Both the position numbers and the translations under genes were made by a program. A DNA stretch of 64,000 nucleotides from Nitrosovibrio tenuis. Its GTDB lineage: Bacteria; Pseudomonadota; Gammaproteobacteria; Burkholderiales; Nitrosomonadaceae. Below are positions 1-7,685 of this stretch, one piece after another (the stretch's first letter is position 1; every line of letters starts with the position of its first letter). The notes below the pieces were generated by a model, which was not told the origin of the DNA, made no database searches, and was given only the letters and a program-made list of their open reading frames with translations. Location of the stretch: contig NZ_FOBH01000005.1 of assembly GCF_900109785.1 (NCBI RefSeq), forward strand, positions 1 to 64,000. Direction: 5' to 3'.

Positions 1-2
1 TG

Positions 3-56
3 CAGTTCCTTGATGACTGGCTGGCTGCTCAGCGGAAGAAACAACTGTCAGCGTAA
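3..56 (+). CDS. C-terminal end of a gene entering from the left
   Basis: An open frame enters from the window edge and stops with TAA at 54-56; the visible tail reads QFLDDWLAAQRKKQLSA, a polar helical C-terminus. A second frame is also open from base 1 to a TAA at 127-129, but its composition is less protein-like. Seventeen residues are too few to name a family. Because it lies just upstream of the restriction-modification gene it may belong to the same accessory block; that is only inference. Confidence 0.3.
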   Translation, partial: QFLDDWLAAQRKKQLSA

Positions 57-572
57 ATCACACCTGTTGGAAGACGAAAAACCAAGGGAACCTCAATTCA
101 CTCAGTATCGCGAACTGCCGCTAAGTTAAAAAACAATCCCGTTTGTATCCGCATTTTGAAAGAAATGATTATTCAGCATACCTACATGTTTCCTGTTGAC
201 TACAAAGAAAAACAGCAGCTGGCAGAATTATTGGAAATACCAATTCAAGGCCAAAGGCTAATGGATAGGAAAAAAATTGGTAAAGCTTAGTTAGGTGCAA
301 CGTGAATGTCTGCTTCGATCTTGGGACGCATTTTCACGTTTACCGCAGTCGCTGATTTCATTTGTCACGACGGCAAATATGGCTGGCAGGGTCCTCCGGG
401 CATTTTTTTCGACGCGGGGGTTCGCATTGAAGATCGTGTCTTCCTACCCATTACCGCGATTCCTATAAATTTCAATTCGGGACCGTCTCTTCGGTCTGCT
501 GCCTTCACCGCTCTGTTCTGTTACTCAGCGTAATTTGACACGTTCGAATTCATCCCATCATTCGGAGTACCT
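57..572. other. Gene-poor spacer before the R-M gene
   Basis: No supported gene. The frame of the truncated first gene stays open again from 57 to a TAG at 288-290 (77 codons, ATG possible at 165), and a 75-codon frame runs 306-533, but neither has a convincing ribosome binding site or recognisable sequence. The DNA is AT-rich compared with the rest of the window, like the R-M gene that follows. Near its end GGAG at 564-567 serves the TTG start at 573. Confidence 0.4.
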
Positions 573-3140
573 TTGGAATCAAGCGTAAGCCTTATTTGTC
601 CTATCCGAGGTCAACTAGGAGTCTCATATTTTGCAAAAGATTGTATGACCGTCTCAGAAGAAGCGAGGCGAATCGATTGCATCAAGTACCTTCTAGGTAA
701 GAATTATCCAACAACCAATTTCGAATGCGAAACCGTCGTTATTAAATGGGTTGGGAATGAGAGGCGTAATTCTTTACGCGCCGACATTGTTATATATGAC
801 ATCCCCATTGCGGACGCTAATGATCTTCCCCCCTCTGAAAGAAACAAACACATAATTCTCATCGCTGAAATTAAGCGCGAAAGCAAATCCAAGAAGAGTG
901 CAGTTAATTTTCAACTTGAACCCGCCCTTCGTCAGATTGATAGACCATCCGTCTTTGGTGTGTATTGGGATGACATCAACCGACATCTTTACGTTAAGAA
1001 AACCGTAAATAACGAAGTATCAATTACCAAGGATGAGCTAGGAAATATTCCAGACTTTGGAAATCAATACCAATATAAAAAACTAAAGTACTTAGACCTC
1101 ATTCAGCCGGAGGATATATCCGCGACCTTGATGGATATCGCAAATACACTGCGCTCAAACCACATCAACGACGATTCCGTCCGATATCGGGAAACTGTGA
1201 AGTTGCTGCTCGCGAAGTACATAGATGAACGAGAAGCAAAGGAAACCGGTAATGACCTCATTCTTCAAGTTGTACCAGGAACGGATGTTACATTCGCTAG
1301 CCGCATAGAAGCTCTGTACAAGCGAACAGCCAGAATCTATTCCAAAGCAAAATCCGTCTTCGCTAAAGACACTACTGGCCTCGACGAAAAGGTGCTGCGA
1401 GAAATCATAGAGAAAGTCCAAGGCCTAAATCTGCTTGACTCGTCGAGTGACTCAATGCAACAGGTGTTCATGACATTCGTGCCGGTTGTTTTCAAGAAGG
1501 ACTTGGACCAGTACTTTACACCGCTGACTCTTGTGAACTGTATGGTCGAAATACTGCGCCCAGGACCTAATGATAAAGTCGTCGATCCAGCTATGGGCAC
1601 TGCAGATTTTCTTACCGCAGCACTGCAATATCGTCTCAAGAGAAACGACGGTCAAATTGTCAATCGGGTCTATGGCGCGGACAAGGATAAACAAGCGTAT
1701 GAACTCGCCGTCATCAATATGATATTGAATAAGGATGGCCAAACCAATCTCCACAACGTCGATTCCATTGAAAACTTCTCTCTATGGGAAGGCCAAATGG
1801 ATGTTGCGTTATGCAATCCGCCTTTTGGTTCTCGGACAATCGAAACGCGGCAAGCAATTCTTAAAAACTATGATCTTGGCCACGAGTGGAAAAGGAAGGA
1901 AGGTAGGTGGCAAAGAACAGGTACGGTACTTGATTCGCAACAACTCGGCATCTTATTCATCGAGAGATGTTTCAAGTTATTAGCGGAAGGAGGGAGGATG
2001 GGAATTATCCTGCCGGAAGGGTATCTGTGCACTGCAAGCTACGGATACGTTCGTCAATGGGTCATCGACAACTTCAAGATTATAGGGCTGGTTGAGTTGC
2101 CCCGAAGAATATTTCTTAAATCAGAAGCGGACCTGCGATCAAATATTTTGTTTGCCGAAAAGTTAGTGCCGGAGAATAACGACTACGCAGTTCATTCTGA
2201 ACTAGTGAGAAAGGTGGGGTATAAGCTTGGAAAGGGATTCTTCTCGATACCTCTTCGCGACGGCGAGACTGGACTTGAAATGCGCGATGAGATGAATAGG
2301 GTCATGATCGATACAGATTTTAGAAGGGTCAAGAATAACTTTCTCATGTTCCTTTCGCAACGCGACAGCTCCGCTGCGTCCTCGTGGACTGGAGCGAGGT
2401 TACGAGATATCAGCACACATCCCCTGCTCGATATGAAACCGAGGCGAATAAACTTTAAGGCACTTTCAAATATTCGAACTATAAAGAATGGTTCCTACGT
2501 CCGACTTGAAGATGCTGCAGAGGTGGTAGAAGAGACAGTGGAGTTCAAGAGCGTTCATAAAGAGAACGAGCTCTTACACTTGATCGAGGGACAGGATATC
2601 AGAGCCGTCGAAGGTGTAGTCATCCTTAAGGACAGAGAGAAGCGATGGCAGATTGAGGTTAGGAAGACCAGCAAAGGGTATCTTGTAATGCAACGAGATA
2701 TAGTGATCGGCTTAGTACGACCCGAACGGCGGAATATAGGCTTTTACATACACGCGGACAAGCATGTGTATGCGAGTACAGACGGCGTCGCAATTGTTCG
2801 CGAACGGCCGGAAAATAAGAATCGTTTTCCCATTGAATGGGTCTTCCACGCACTCAGAACCGAAATGTGCAGAATTCAGTTCTGGACTGAGTCGGGCGGC
2901 ACAAGTTACGGGAAATTAACGCTGGATCAGATAAAGAATGTTCTGATTCCGGTACCTGCGCGAGCGGAAATACAAACCATTAAAAGTGCGGTTGTCGAAT
3001 GGTCGAGGTCAATCTCAGATTCTTCCATTAAGTTTCACCATTTATGGAGCCCGCACGACAAAGTAGCAATACTAAACTCCCCACTCATTGGTTTGGAATC
3101 AGATCAAATTTGCCTAAATAGCGAGGCAGACGAAGACTGA
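573..3140 (+). CDS. Fused restriction endonuclease / N6-adenine methyltransferase with C-terminal specificity region (Type IIG-like)
   Basis: 855 residues combining nuclease, methylase and target recognition in one chain. Residues about 25-130 look like an HsdR-N type PD-(D/E)xK nuclease: Asp71, then AEIK with Glu99 and Lys101. Residues about 300-560 form a gamma-class adenine methyltransferase: QYFTP (motif X, about 313), DPAMGTADF (motif I, 338-346) and NPPF (motif IV, 415-418). The C-terminal third resembles an HsdS target-recognition half (region about 650-840, ending in a KLTLDQIKNVLIPVP-like helix entry). No DEAD/translocase motor is present, so it is closer to Type IIG than Type I. Start chosen: TTG at 573 with GGAG five bases upstream; ATG at 645 is the alternative. 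Motif I is slightly atypical (GTAD in place of GTGG/GTGS). The gene is AT-rich and alone, suggesting horizontal acquisition. Confidence 0.8.
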   Translation: MESSVSLICPIRGQLGVSYFAKDCMTVSEEARRIDCIKYLLGKNYPTTNFECETVVIKWVGNERRNSLRADIVIYDIPIADANDLPPSERNKHIILIAEIKRESKSKKSAVNFQLEPALRQIDRPSVFGVYWDDINRHLYVKKTVNNEVSITKDELGNIPDFGNQYQYKKLKYLDLIQPEDISATLMDIANTLRSNHINDDSVRYRETVKLLLAKYIDEREAKETGNDLILQVVPGTDVTFASRIEALYKRTARIYSKAKSVFAKDTTGLDEKVLREIIEKVQGLNLLDSSSDSMQQVFMTFVPVVFKKDLDQYFTPLTLVNCMVEILRPGPNDKVVDPAMGTADFLTAALQYRLKRNDGQIVNRVYGADKDKQAYELAVINMILNKDGQTNLHNVDSIENFSLWEGQMDVALCNPPFGSRTIETRQAILKNYDLGHEWKRKEGRWQRTGTVLDSQQLGILFIERCFKLLAEGGRMGIILPEGYLCTASYGYVRQWVIDNFKIIGLVELPRRIFLKSEADLRSNILFAEKLVPENNDYAVHSELVRKVGYKLGKGFFSIPLRDGETGLEMRDEMNRVMIDTDFRRVKNNFLMFLSQRDSSAASSWTGARLRDISTHPLLDMKPRRINFKALSNIRTIKNGSYVRLEDAAEVVEETVEFKSVHKENELLHLIEGQDIRAVEGVVILKDREKRWQIEVRKTSKGYLVMQRDIVIGLVRPERRNIGFYIHADKHVYASTDGVAIVRERPENKNRFPIEWVFHALRTEMCRIQFWTESGGTSYGKLTLDQIKNVLIPVPARAEIQTIKSAVVEWSRSISDSSIKFHHLWSPHDKVAILNSPLIGLESDQICLNSEADED

Positions 3141-3397
3141 GCCGCGTTACCACTCGTCACTATTTGAGCGATCCCCGTTTTGAAACCTCCACCGTCTTTC
3201 TGTGTAGGTTCGCCGCCATACGTTGAGCGGTCTAGTGAGTCTTTTTATTCACAAATTTGTATTAGAGTCGAATGGCACCCTTCCGATTACAAATTATGCT
3301 CAAGCCAACGTTTCGGGGGCGATAATCGCAGTGTTTCAAGCACGCTCTACCGCTCGCGCGTTTATATTTTAACCTACTATGAGGCTACTAAGAGGGA

Positions 3398-3433
3398 ACA
3401 AAGACGCCGTAATTGGCGTAAGTCTTTGTTTTT
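3398..3433 (+). terminator. Stem-loop with T-run between the R-M gene and tRNA-Asn
   Basis: ACAAAGAC (3398-3405) pairs with GTCTTTGT (3422-3429), with GCC/GGC extending the stem inside, and the + strand continues with a T-run. It is oriented to end + strand transcription from the R-M side and abuts the 3' end of the tRNA gene by one base, so it may also define the tRNA precursor 3' end, although the minus strand lacks a good T-run. Confidence 0.6.
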
Positions 3434-3434
3434 A

Positions 3435-3510
3435 TGGCTCCCCGACCAGGGCTCGAACCTGGGACCTGCGGATTAACAGTCCGTCGCTCTACCGACTGAG
3501 CTATCGGGGA
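3435..3510 (-). tRNA. tRNA-Asn (anticodon GTT)
   Basis: Read on the minus strand the gene starts TCCCCGA (3510-3504), has the D-arm TAGCTCAGTCGGTAGAGC, the anticodon GTT at 3477-3475 (tRNA positions 34-36), the T-loop GGTTCGAGCC and a closing TCGGGGA, discriminator G and encoded CCA (3437-3435). Total 76 nt with CCA. The acceptor stem is fully paired. Its 3' end faces the AT-rich restriction-modification region, the usual side for island integration. Confidence 0.97.
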
Positions 3511-3525
3511 ATTGGAGAGGTGCAT

Positions 3526-3554
3526 ATACTAATAGTTTGAGTTTCCCCGGTCAA
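3526..3554 (-). promoter_or_regulatory. Promoter of tRNA-Asn
   Basis: On the minus strand a -35 TTGACC (3554-3549) is followed after exactly 17 bp by a -10 TAGTAT (3531-3526). Transcription would begin near 3518, some eight bases before the mature 5' end at 3510, a normal arrangement for a monocistronic tRNA gene. Confidence 0.6.
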
Positions 3555-3680
3555 TCGAAACGGTCCGAACTACCTTGAATTTCGGGAGATTTCGCCTCTC
3601 CGAACCCTATCCATTTGAAAAGCTCGGTTGCTCAACTGAGCGGGCAAACGTTTAGTTTGTGCCTCCATTTTTTTTTGGTC

Positions 3681-3686
3681 TATACT
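3681..3686 (+). promoter_or_regulatory. -10 element immediately before the hicB-like gene
   Basis: TATACT lies only seven bases before the ATG at 3694, and no Shine-Dalgarno sequence is seen between them. If this is the working -10 box, transcription would start on or next to the ATG and the mRNA would be leaderless. The matching -35 (TTGTGC near 3657) is weak. Confidence 0.35.
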
Positions 3687-3693
3687 CTATCTC

Positions 3694-4032
3694 ATGAGAC
3701 CGGGCGAATTACTTCTACGCTGTTATGCCGAAGAGAGAATGGGGCAGTGGCAGGCTTTCTGCCTCGACCTGGGCCTTGCGGCCCAAGGCGAGAGTGATGC
3801 GGAAGCTTGCGGCAAGCTCAACGCGATGATCCGCGAATATTTACACGACGCACTGGCAGGCGAAGATCGTGAATATGCCGAATATTTCCTGACCCGGAAG
3901 GCTCCGTTATACCAGTGGGTGAAATACTACCTTTATTTTGTCATGCAGGCCTTACATATAAAATACGGTACTGATCGGATTCTGTTCAGGAAACTTATTC
4001 CCCTTACTCCGAGTACCGATGGACATGTATGA
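3694..4032 (+). CDS. HicB-like antitoxin (atypical C-terminus)
   Basis: 112 residues. The first 60 or so fit the HicB partial-RNase-H fold: an opening beta strand (LLLRCYAEE), then QAFCLDLGLAAQGES, then a helix with EACGKLNAMIREYL. In HicB this domain binds and blocks the HicA toxin. The usual C-terminal DNA-binding helix-turn-helix or ribbon-helix-helix is not evident; instead residues about 70-92 are aromatic and hydrophobic (QWVKYYLYFVMQALHI). The stop overlaps the start of the downstream gene by ATGA, giving translational coupling in antitoxin-first order. The function is inferred from fold similarity and pairing; it could be a HicB derivative without autoregulatory DNA binding. Confidence 0.6.
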   Translation: MRPGELLLRCYAEERMGQWQAFCLDLGLAAQGESDAEACGKLNAMIREYLHDALAGEDREYAEYFLTRKAPLYQWVKYYLYFVMQALHIKYGTDRILFRKLIPLTPSTDGHV

Positions 4033-4283
4033 GCGAGAAACGCCCGCCTCTCACCTATAAACGCGTCAAACAGATCCTCACCACTTTGGGATTTTCTCCC
4101 AGGCCTCAGAAAGAAAATGCGCATGAGCAGTGGGTAAAGACGGTTTCCGGTTGTCGGCTTAAGGTGTTCCTGGATTGCCCGCAGTCTGCATTCAGCCCGG
4201 ACGTGATAGCGTCCCTGGCCAACCAGGCGGGTGTAAGGGAAAAAGAGTTTTACGCCGCACTTCGCCCGTACAAGACAATCTAA
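4029..4283 (+). CDS. HicA-like mRNA interferase toxin
   Basis: 84 residues, the normal size for HicA (dsRBD-like fold, ribosome-independent RNase). It opens with a helix (TYKRVKQILTTLGFSPRPQ), then AHEQWV where the His occupies the place of the catalytic HicA histidine (GSH in canonical members), a strand LKVFLDCP, and a C-terminal SPDVIASLANQAGV helix matching the lxxIlkqaGi signature. Start ATG 4029 overlaps the hicB-like stop by four bases. The toxin role is inference from family resemblance and operon layout. Confidence 0.65.
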   Translation: MSEKRPPLTYKRVKQILTTLGFSPRPQKENAHEQWVKTVSGCRLKVFLDCPQSAFSPDVIASLANQAGVREKEFYAALRPYKTI

Positions 4284-4437
4284 CTCCGCTATAAAATAAA
4301 ATTGCGAGTGTCACTGCACCCTCGCTGGGATTGATCGACCTGTGGCTGAACCTGTGGCCGGAGACGAGCATCAGGCTGCACTATCCGGGCCTGATGCCCT
4401 GCTACCAATTCAAGTAGCGAAATATTTCCGTTTGATA

Positions 4438-4602
4438 TCAATACTGTTTTTCAGGAACAACGATAATTTTCTCGCTGCTGGTTCCAGGTTCTCCTTTAGG
4501 TCCTGGCGGGCCTTGAGGACCGGGTTCTCTTGAACCAAGCGAAATGCAGCCGGCTAGACTGGCGAGCGCCATGATGGTCGCGAACAGCTTGAGAGTTTTC
4601 AT
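4438..4602 (-). CDS. Small collagen-like lipoprotein (54 residues)
   Basis: Found by reading the minus strand; it is shorter than ordinary ORF cut-offs. ATG at 4602 is preceded by AAGAGGA with an eight-base spacer. The protein begins MKTLKLFATIMALASLAGC, a signal peptide ending in the lipobox LAGC, so Cys19 should be lipidated. After a short linker there is a run of Gly-X-Y triplets, GPQGPPGPKGEPG (residues 28-40), rich in proline as in collagen, and then a charged tail ending KQY. Four or so triplets are too few for a stable independent triple helix, but the pattern is clear. Function unknown; probably anchored in the outer or inner membrane as a surface or periplasmic linker. It stands alone between the hicA-like gene and the repeat region. 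Confidence 0.8.
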   Translation of the reverse strand: MKTLKLFATIMALASLAGCISLGSREPGPQGPPGPKGEPGTSSEKIIVVPEKQY

Positions 4603-5112
4603 ATAATTATTCCTCTTATTAATAGTTAATTGAAATCAATCGACTACATCTCATTTATACCTCAAAACTGTAGCTGAGACCGTCTGTTACCGCACATTCA
4701 CATTATTATGTTCGCCTGTGACGGCGACCCGCAGCTCTCTACTCTTCGGATATCGGATCCTCAGCCCTGGCTGGCACTCTGCCGATCCCACGGTCGCTCT
4801 GTCACGTTTACATATATAACCACGCAAGGCTCAACTTATCGAAAACAGTTCATCATGTCTCGCCGCCCGAATCTGAAAGGTATTCATTGCCAAAACAATC
4901 CTCAATTTCAATCACAAATTTGGTTAAGTTTCATCCAGACCCCCCCTTTTGTTGCTGTTAGGGTTGAAACTACAATTGGCATACTTCGACCGCTCGGAGG
5001 AAAAAGCCTCTTTCATTGAGCTACTTCTGTTGGAGAGGTCGGATGAGTATAATTATCGACCCACGGGCGCCACTATTGCTTTGTGCAAAGTAGGGCAAAC
5101 CAGAATAAAGGC
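4603..5112. other. Intergenic DNA without a supported gene
   Basis: The first 30 bases hold the ribosome binding site of the collagen-like lipoprotein and probably its promoter. A 103-codon frame (4708-5019) and shorter ones exist, but lack ribosome binding sites and protein-like composition. I see no RNA gene. Confidence 0.4.
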
Positions 5113-5210
5113 GCGGAACCCGAATGCGGAACCCGAATGCGGAACCCGAATACGGAACCCGAATACGGAACCCGAATGCGGAACCCGAATGCGGAACCCA
5201 GGCGCGGAAC
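5113..5210 (+). repeat. 13-bp tandem repeat (minisatellite)
   Basis: Six complete units of GCGGAACCCGAAT (two begin with A instead of G) occupy 5113-5190, followed by a degenerate seventh unit to 5203 and a partial GCGGAAC to 5210. The unit is not a multiple of three, so all frames read through as different Pro/Asn/Glu/Arg-rich nonsense. It lies about 140 bp upstream of the lipoprotein hydrolase and is a likely site of copy-number variation. Confidence 0.95.
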
Positions 5211-5353
5211 AGGCAGGTTTAGACAGTCCGCTGCGGGGGTTTCCTGCGTGTTGAAGCAGTCCCAGACTAAAGAAGCTGTCCAGACCCAAGGCTATCACAA
5301 TCATCGTCTCCCTGTTGATCGTCCCTTCTAAATTGAAAACCGGTTCATTCATT

Positions 5354-6226
5354 GTGAAGAGCGCTTTTTGGATGCTTGTCGCCATGTGTTTTGGCGGATG
5401 CACATCTGTGGATGAGTGGCAGCGCGGGCTTGCCTATGCTCCCTCACGGGAAATGATGGGACTTCCCGAATTGGAGTCCCTCGCTTTTACCGATCAGTGG
5501 ATCGAAAGTCCGGCTGTGGATGGGGTTGCCGCAGGTTTGTTACACGGTTGGTGGATTCCTAATTCATCAAGTGACGCTCCGGCAGTTCTGTACTTGCATG
5601 GCAATGCGGGAAACATTTCCTCAAACCGAAATATAAGTTTAATTCACAGCCTCCACAGGGCTGGGTTCGCCGTATTGGCAATCGATTACCGGGGGTATGG
5701 TCGCAGTAGCCCGGCCCTCCCCAATGAATCCGCGCTCTATGCGGACGCGCAAGCGGCTTGGGAGCGAATGCTGAACCTTGCACCGCATTCAAAGAAACGC
5801 TTGATCTATGGCCACTCGTTAGGTGGAGCGGTAGCCATCAATCTGGCATTAACGGCAACTCACCTCGATGCATTGGTTGTCGAGGGAACGTACACGTCAT
5901 TCTCTGAAGTGGTGGAAACCACCTCATACGGATGGCTTCCCTTATCGCTGATTCTTACCCAGAAATATACATCCGACGAGAAGATCAGGAATATTCGGAT
6001 TCCAAAACTTTTCATTCATGGCTCATCGGATGAGGTAATCCCGGTAGAGATGGGGAAACGGCTTTTTGCCTTATCTCTTGAACCGAAATCATTGCTTATC
6101 GTTCCGGATGGCCGTCATCGCGATGCTGCTGTCAAAGCGGGCGATGAATGGATCAAAGCGATGCGCCGCTTGGCCGGGCTGGAAAAACCCAAACAAGCCC
6201 CTCATCCCAGCCCCTCAATTCAATAA
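5354..6226 (+). CDS. Alpha/beta-hydrolase, predicted lipoprotein
   Basis: Serine hydrolase of the BEM46/YfhR-like group, predicted to act on an ester or similar substrate at the membrane. Starting at GTG 5354 it is 290 residues, beginning MKSAFWMLVAMCFGGC, a short signal peptide with a plausible lipobox (FGGC). The oxyanion segment HGNAG is at residues 82-86, the nucleophile elbow GHSLGG puts Ser at about 155, the acid Asp is in HGSSDEVIP (about 226) and the His in DGRHRD (about 255), so the triad is complete. The frame is also open upstream to a TTG at 5315, giving 303 residues, but the GTG start places the signal peptide at the N-terminus. Neither start has a strong Shine-Dalgarno. Substrate unknown. 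Confidence 0.8.
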   Translation: MKSAFWMLVAMCFGGCTSVDEWQRGLAYAPSREMMGLPELESLAFTDQWIESPAVDGVAAGLLHGWWIPNSSSDAPAVLYLHGNAGNISSNRNISLIHSLHRAGFAVLAIDYRGYGRSSPALPNESALYADAQAAWERMLNLAPHSKKRLIYGHSLGGAVAINLALTATHLDALVVEGTYTSFSEVVETTSYGWLPLSLILTQKYTSDEKIRNIRIPKLFIHGSSDEVIPVEMGKRLFALSLEPKSLLIVPDGRHRDAAVKAGDEWIKAMRRLAGLEKPKQAPHPSPSIQ

Positions 6227-6562
6227 AGCGCGGCGGTAATCCTACCTCAAGCATGAAGAGGTCGGTGCAACGTAGCGCCACTCTCGATAATCAAATCTTC
6301 TGTCTCTCCTTCTGCCTCTCCTGTACCAGGGATCCGGGCAGAGCCAGACCGTGAACATCAGCGCACAGGATGATGGCTCGGCCAGCTCAAAGACAACCTC
6401 GTGAAGTGGATTTCGCTTTGAGTGGGGGTTCACTCTTGAGCTTGATATCGATATTGAAATCGATCTTGAAATCGATAAGCGATATGGGAAACCGTTTCCA
6501 CGCTACCATCCCAAACAGATCTCGACAATTGAGCTACATTCGAGAGCGTGAATCCGGAAACG
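6227..6562. other. Intergenic region after the hydrolase
   Basis: No gene supported. It contains the 12-bp ATCGAT-rich tandem repeat listed separately. The short open frames here show no ribosome binding sites. Confidence 0.4.
6444..6479 (+). repeat. 12-bp degenerate tandem repeat, ATCGAT core
   Basis: Three successive 12-bp units, GATATCGATATT, GAAATCGATCTT and GAAATCGATAAG, each carry the palindrome ATCGAT at the same place. It may be a slippage product or a spaced array of palindromic sites. Confidence 0.7.
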
Positions 6563-6763
6563 TTAAATGGAATGTATCGGTTCCGGGTCCGAACGTCCTG
6601 CTGAGGTCGCGCCAAACCGTTTTGCGATAAACTTTCCAAAGGCTTGTTTATCAATTTCCTCAACGGCTTGAGGGTCATTCCTGAGGTGGTGAATGAGCTC
6701 CTCGGGAAAATTTCTCTGAAACTCAGCGGGAATTTTTGCTTGACATTTCACAGTAATCCACAT
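6563..6763 (-). CDS. Possible small protein, start shared with the duplicated block
   Basis: 66 residues beginning MWITVKCQAKIPAEF and continuing with an acidic helix-like stretch (PEELIHHLRNDPQAVEE). Composition is protein-like but no family is recognised and the ribosome binding site is weak. The region around its start is repeated about 700 bp downstream, where the frame opens MWITSKCQAK at 7465 but stops after 26 codons; the second copy would therefore be a truncated paralogue. It could equally be a non-coding part of the repeat. Confidence 0.3.
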   Translation of the reverse strand: MWITVKCQAKIPAEFQRNFPEELIHHLRNDPQAVEEIDKQAFGKFIAKRFGATSAGRSDPEPIHSI

Positions 6764-6974
6764 CCGTCACAAAAATGGCACGATTGCCCAAAGCAGCCCG
6801 CCGCAAACCCGCATGAATCCTAGCTTTAAGCATATGTATCTGATAATAAATGGATATTTACACAGGTCAAAAAATAGCCAAAAGAGAAAATATTGTTATG
6901 AAAAGGCGACTTACCCGCTGTGTTCATAGGTTATCAACAAACTTATCCACAGCAATTGTGGACAACAAAAACCC
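6735..6974. repeat. Diverged direct repeat, copy A (DnaA-box block)
   Basis: Copy A of a block repeated at 7435-7685. Shared landmarks in the same order are TTTGCTTGACATTT, AGTAATCCACAT, GATAATAAA/GATAAATAAA, AAAAAATAG, then GTTCATAG followed by about 40 nearly identical bases ending in GTGGACAA. The landmarks sit 703-709 bp apart between copies. The middle is diverged, so the duplication is old and only the ends are conserved, suggesting selection on them. Confidence 0.75.
6931..6965. promoter_or_regulatory. DnaA-box cluster A
   Basis: Within 35 bp: TTATCAACA (6931-6939, near-consensus), TTATCCACA (6943-6951, perfect DnaA box) and TGTGGACAA (6957-6965, a box on the other strand, TTGTCCACA). 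TAATCCACA at 6754-6762 is a further one-mismatch box. No dnaA, dnaN, gyrB or rep gene is in the window, so this could be an ectopic DnaA-binding or titration site, an accessory replication origin remnant, or the regulator of a lost gene. Confidence 0.65.
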
Positions 6975-7434
6975 GGCCAAACGGGGCAATACAAACGTGA
7001 AATGGCTCCGCGATAATCCCTACTGGCTATCCGCCAGATCGGTCGCAGCATAACTTGCCAAACGGTCACGGACCATGCGCTCCCGAACGCTATTGGCGCC
7101 CGCTTGCTTGCTTATTCCCGGCCTTAGCTTCAGCTTATATAATGCTACTGTCTGAAGGTTTCGCTGCGGGTAAGACCGACCCCAAGTGGCACTGGCTCCA
7201 TGAACAAGCTGGAAAAAAGTTGATAACTTTATCAGTCGATGACTTCACGCAGGAGCATGGGCCAGTGTATGCATGATAACGACGTGCCTACCGTAGGCAC
7301 CGCGGCGGAAGTGGCACTGCTATGGCAACCGGATTGGCGAGCCGGGGTAATAATGCCGGGGGCTATTAATTCGTTTTGCATGAACTCAAGAACAAGCCAT
7401 GCGTTTCTTCAGGTAAGCCTGCCGGTACGCCAAA
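6975..7434. other. Spacer between the two DnaA-box blocks
   Basis: No gene supported; the 67, 73 and 104 codon + frames here overlap, lack ribosome binding sites and have no recognisable content. AAAGTTGATAACTTT near 7217-7231 is a near-perfect palindrome containing TTATCAAC on the minus strand, another weak DnaA-like match. Confidence 0.35.
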
Positions 7435-7685
7435 AATTTTGCTTGACATTTACTAGTAATCCACATTCGATGCGGAATTGCGCGATGGATCAAAATGAGG
7501 CCGGGCAATTGCGCACGGATACTGGATTTACGAATTATCTATTTGCTATTTGATAAATAAAAGCTATTTTAAATGTTTAAAAAATAGACAAAGCGAAAAT
7601 GTCCTCAAGGAGAGACAAGTTATCCGCCACGTTCATAGCTTATCAACAAACTTATCCACAGTAATTGTGGACAATAAAATACGAC
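7435..7685. repeat. Diverged direct repeat, copy B (DnaA-box block)
   Basis: Second copy of the block described at 6735-6974, with the same landmark order and spacing. The open frame that starts at 6763 in copy A is cut short here after 26 codons (7465 leftwards), while the DnaA-box end is almost unchanged. Confidence 0.75.
7640..7674. promoter_or_regulatory. DnaA-box cluster B
   Basis: TTATCAACA (7640-7648), TTATCCACA (7652-7660) and TGTGGACAA (7666-7674) with exactly the spacing seen in cluster A. TAATCCACA also recurs at 7457-7465. Only about three of some 45 bases differ between the two clusters, much less than in the flanking DNA. Confidence 0.65.

Noticed and set aside
306-533. 75-codon frame upstream of the R-M gene
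   Set aside because: No ribosome binding site, poor protein-like composition.
4300-4417. In-frame tail LIDLWLNLWPETSIRLHY ending in TAG at 4415-4417, looking like a protein remnant
   Set aside because: Too short, no start or ribosome binding site, and no recognised family; could be a gene fragment, but evidence is too thin.
4708-5019. 103-codon plus frame before the 13-bp repeat
   Set aside because: No ribosome binding site, no family, and overlaps other open frames.
5053-5403. Frames across the 13-bp repeat, up to 116 codons, giving Pro/Arg/Asn-rich repeats
   Set aside because: The repeat unit is not divisible by three and opens all frames, so length alone is meaningless.
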